Source: JBEIFW01 sp046081125 (GTDB lineage Bacteria; Actinomycetota; Acidimicrobiia; Acidimicrobiales; Ilumatobacteraceae). From it: a stretch of DNA of 5,499 nucleotides. Of this stretch, positions 5,398 to 5,499 are shown piece after piece. Made by a program: the position numbers and the translations under genes. The stretch is taken from the NCBI GenBank assembly GCA_046081125.1, contig JBJTVH010000035.1, forward strand, positions 1-5,499. Reading direction: 5' to 3'. The notes under the pieces were generated by a model that had not been told where the DNA came from, ran no database searches, and saw nothing but the letters and a program-made list of their open reading frames with translations. Each line of letters begins with the position of its first letter. Position 1 is the first letter of the stretch.

Positions 5398-5428
5398 GAA
5401 CGGTGATATCCATGATTATCACCGGTTC
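5398..5428. promoter_or_regulatory. Strong palindrome, probable operator of the downstream gene
   Basis: CGGTGATA (5401-5408) and TATCACCG (5417-5424) are a perfect 8-bp inverted repeat about an 8-base AT-richer centre. Allowing one bulged base, the arms extend to GAACGGTGATA and TATCACCGGTTC. The site lies just upstream of a TACGGT -10 box (5435-5440), where a -35 region would be, so a bound dimeric regulator could control the gene starting at 5447. The TGATA/TATCA core recalls Fur/Zur-family sites, but the arm spacing is not the usual 7-1-7, so no regulator is assigned. Confidence 0.6.
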
Positions 5429-5434
5429 ACGGGG

Positions 5435-5440
5435 TACGGT
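5435..5440 (+). promoter_or_regulatory. Candidate -10 box (TACGGT) of a leaderless promoter
   Basis: TACGGT fits TANNNT and ends six bases before GTG 5447, the same spacing as in front of the methyltransferase at 3728. No ribosome-binding site is visible between them. No clear -35 hexamer is seen; the palindrome occupies that place. Confidence 0.4.
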
Positions 5441-5446
5441 TCGACG

Positions 5447-5499
5447 GTGTCCCCCGCCCGTCGCAGCCCGGCGCTCGCCCAGGTCGTCTACCGCGACGC
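5447..5499 (+). CDS. Start of an unidentified gene (partial, runs off the window)
   Basis: A GTG at 5447 opens a frame that stays open to the window end and gives MSPARRSPALAQVVYRDA. Support comes from the upstream -10 box at leaderless spacing and the operator-like palindrome. Eighteen residues are too few to name the product. The basic Ser/Arg/Pro N-terminus followed by a helix is compatible with many small actinobacterial regulators, but this is not evidence for one. Confidence 0.4.
   Translation, partial: MSPARRSPALAQVVYRD

Noticed and set aside
5393..5401. GATTGAAC as a degenerate third CRISPR repeat
   Set aside because: It resembles only the ATTGAAAC tail, lies about 35 bases too early for the 76-base period, and has no upstream repeat sequence.

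Overview
The window is GC-rich, uses GTG as well as ATG starts, and has at least two starts preceded at six bases by a TANNNT -10 box, the usual layout of leaderless actinobacterial genes. Together with the families seen (DUF5990, an actinobacterial-style NlpC/P60 protein, IS3 and IS30 transposases) this suggests a high-GC actinobacterium. The exact lineage cannot be read from this sequence. The region looks accessory: of about ten gene-like units, four are broken and two run off the window.

Layout. 1-208: the last 68 codons of what looks like a VirB4/TraG-type conjugative ATPase. 277-948: an Asp/Glu racemase-superfamily protein. 1029-2236: a wreck of two insertion sequences. An IS3-family element (orfA intact, orfB shifted and cut off) runs rightwards and meets, near 2005, the start of an IS30-type transposase reading leftwards. 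2237-2476: a leftward P-loop kinase remnant that ends exactly where the IS30 sequence begins and has no usable start codon. 2710-2904: a small two-helix membrane protein. 3032-3478 (minus): a DUF5990 protein. 3728-4546: an intact class I SAM-dependent methyltransferase, divergent from DUF5990. 4636-5247 (minus): an NlpC/P60 peptidase with an intact catalytic domain but an N-terminal part split over two frames. 5248-5360: a two-repeat, one-spacer CRISPR mini-array abutting the 5' end of that broken gene. 5398-5499: a strong palindrome, a -10 box and the first codons of a rightward gene.

The genes do not form one pathway. The racemase, methyltransferase and DUF5990 genes look like unrelated cargo or chromosomal genes. 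The conjugative ATPase, IS fragments, pseudogenes and orphan mini-array mark a site of repeated insertion and decay. No cas genes lie in the window. The items most worth following up are the mini-array with its single spacer, its junction with the NlpC/P60 gene, and the operator-like palindrome in front of the last gene.
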